Below are positions 62,987 through 64,000 of a DNA stretch of 64,000 nt, one piece after another. The stretch's first letter is position 1, and every line of letters begins with the position of its first letter. Origin of the DNA: Pseudovibrio exalbescens DSM 16456 (lineage in GTDB: Bacteria > Pseudomonadota > Alphaproteobacteria > Rhizobiales > Stappiaceae). The position numbers and the translations under genes were made by a program. The DNA is taken from the NCBI RefSeq assembly GCF_000422785.1, contig NZ_AUGS01000008.1:1-64000 (forward strand), given 5' to 3'. The notes below the pieces were generated by a model. That model was not told the origin of the DNA. It worked only from the letters and a program-made list of their open reading frames with translations, and ran no database searches.

Positions 62987-63472
62987 TTAGCTGCCAGCGT
63001 TGTTGATCACAGTCACAGCACGGCGGTTCTGGCTCCAGCACGACGCAGCATTACACACCGCTACCGGACGCTCCTTGCCGTAGGAAATTGTCTTCAAACG
63101 GCTTGGGTTGATACCTTTGCCAACGAGATAATCGTAGGCAGACTGTGCACGACGCGCACCAAGGGCAATGTTGTATTGCCGGGTTCCGCGCTCGTCGGCA
63201 TGCCCTTCAATGGTCACCGTGTAGCTGGAATACGCCTGCAACCACTGTGCCTGCTTGTCCAAAGTCGCCCGGGCTTCCGGTGACAAAGAAGACTGATCGT
63301 TCTTGAAGAAAACGCGATCACCCACGTTCACGACAAAGTCCTGACCAGAGCCGGGAACCACAGAGCCATTAGCGCCGAGTTCCGGGCGGGTTTGAGAACA
63401 CGCTGCTGCGACAAGACAAACGGTCACCACAGCAACCAAACGCGCCGCACGCGCGAATAGTACATTTGACAT
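62987..63472 (-). CDS. pal: Peptidoglycan-associated lipoprotein Pal
   Basis: A 161-residue outer-membrane lipoprotein. The lipobox is LVAAACSQ, at about residue 24. The OmpA-like peptidoglycan-binding domain contains TVTIEGHADERGTRQYNIALGARRAQ and SYGKERPVAV. It anchors the outer membrane to peptidoglycan within the Tol-Pal complex. The start at 63472 follows AGGAG; the open frame to 63586 is rejected because it precedes the lipoprotein signal. It lies between tolB and cpoB. Confidence 0.96.
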   Translation of the reverse strand: MSNVLFARAARLVAVVTVCLVAAACSQTRPELGANGSVVPGSGQDFVVNVGDRVFFKNDQSSLSPEARATLDKQAQWLQAYSSYTVTIEGHADERGTRQYNIALGARRAQSAYDYLVGKGINPSRLKTISYGKERPVAVCNAASCWSQNRRAVTVINNAGS

Positions 63473-63614
63473 CCTAGTACTCCTGATCCCCAAGATTCTA
63501 TTAGGGTTGACCATTGCTAACCAAACTTGGTTAATCCGCCCTTCACAAGGTTGGTTAATGGTCCGTAAAGATTCATGCAATCCCAAAAGCGCTTGGAGCA
63601 GAATTGCCCTCGTT

Positions 63615-64000
63615 TTAGTTCAGCAACGGCGACCATGCCGGGTCGGACGCGAAATTGGGTGTGTTGACAATCTGCTCGTTATAGCCCGTCAAGTCTACGG
63701 TCCATACCTGTGGCCCTCCCTGCGCTCCGCGTGTATCCCGGAAGAAAGTGAGCACACGGCCATTTGGTGACCAAGCAGGCCCCTCGTTGTGGAACCCTTC
63801 AGTCAAGACACGCTCACCACTCCCATCTGGACGCATAACCCCGATCATGAACCGACCTTGATGAACTTTTGTGAACGCAATCAAATCACCACGCGGGGAC
63901 CATACGGGAGTGGAATACCGACCCGGACCGAAGCTGATGCGTTGAGCGTTCTGACCATTGGCATCCATCACATATAGCTGCTGTGCGCCACCGCGATCAC
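63615..64000 (-). CDS. tolB: TolB, 3' part (cut by window end)
   Basis: The last 127 codons of tolB; the gene continues beyond 64000. Beta-propeller repeats with the TolB pattern are visible: [50 protein letters not shown] and [10 protein letters not shown] at the end. TolB is periplasmic and binds Pal and the TolA machinery. It is directly upstream of pal, as in nearly all proteobacteria. Confidence 0.95.
   Translation of the reverse strand, partial: DRGGAQQLYVMDANGQNAQRISFGPGRYSTPVWSPRGDLIAFTKVHQGRFMIGVMRPDGSGERVLTEGFHNEGPAWSPNGRVLTFFRDTRGAQGGPQVWTVDLTGYNEQIVNTPNFASDPAWSPLLN

Overview
The window looks like chromosomal, mostly core-genome DNA of an alphaproteobacterium. The evidence is a CtrA orthologue (phospho-acceptor Asp51, C-terminal Ala-Ala) and the alphaproteobacteria-specific phosphotransferase ChpT, GANTC sites in the ctrA promoter, a DUF1134/EipA-type envelope protein, the alphaproteobacterial long form of SerC, and the gene order tolB-pal-cpoB-tilS-ftsH-glmM. 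The set resembles Hyphomicrobiales and relatives, but the sequence alone does not fix the genus. I see no phage, insertion sequence, CRISPR array, toxin-antitoxin or defence locus.

Layout, left end. Positions 1-870 are gene-free and hold REP-like palindromes and a tandem duplication with a 320-base period. A FUSC-type transporter follows. Next is a TetR regulator divergent from a complete leucine/isovalerate (liu) operon at 3048-11092: isovaleryl-CoA dehydrogenase, both methylcrotonyl-CoA carboxylase subunits, an acyl-CoA synthetase, HMG-CoA lyase and methylglutaconyl-CoA hydratase. Together these take isovalerate or isovaleryl-CoA to acetoacetate plus acetyl-CoA. An MFS exporter, a cysteine hydrolase and a GlxA/AraC regulator follow.

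14.1-27.8 kb is catabolic: an arabinose/galactose 1-dehydrogenase, a three-gene hydroxyproline operon (deaminase, FAD D-amino-acid oxidase, 4-hydroxyproline epimerase), glycerol kinase and glycerol-3-phosphate dehydrogenase, an MscS-type channel, and an alpha-ketoglutarate semialdehyde dehydrogenase that completes hydroxyproline degradation 7 kb from the rest. Both hydroxyproline promoters carry the same palindrome, TGATATATCA.

27.9-40.5 kb is a motility, chemotaxis and cell-cycle block: fliJ-fliI, ctrA, cheR-cheB-cheY-cheW-cheA (a hybrid CheA with two CheW-like modules and a receiver), chpT, and an eipA gene with a perfect TTAA-N7-TTAA CtrA box. A GlpR repressor, two tandem tRNA-Glu genes, rluD and rpoH follow.

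46-64 kb holds a TPP-riboswitch-controlled thiXY pair with a previously unflagged 25-codon leader ORF, purA, a DMT exporter, the serC-serA serine pathway, an outer-membrane beta-barrel, glmM, ftsH, tilS, cpoB, pal and the 3' end of tolB.

I did not find a convincing new multi-gene system. The points most worth testing are regulatory: the shared hydroxyproline operator, the riboswitch/leader-ORF/thiX translational coupling, and the CtrA and GANTC architecture around ctrA and eipA.
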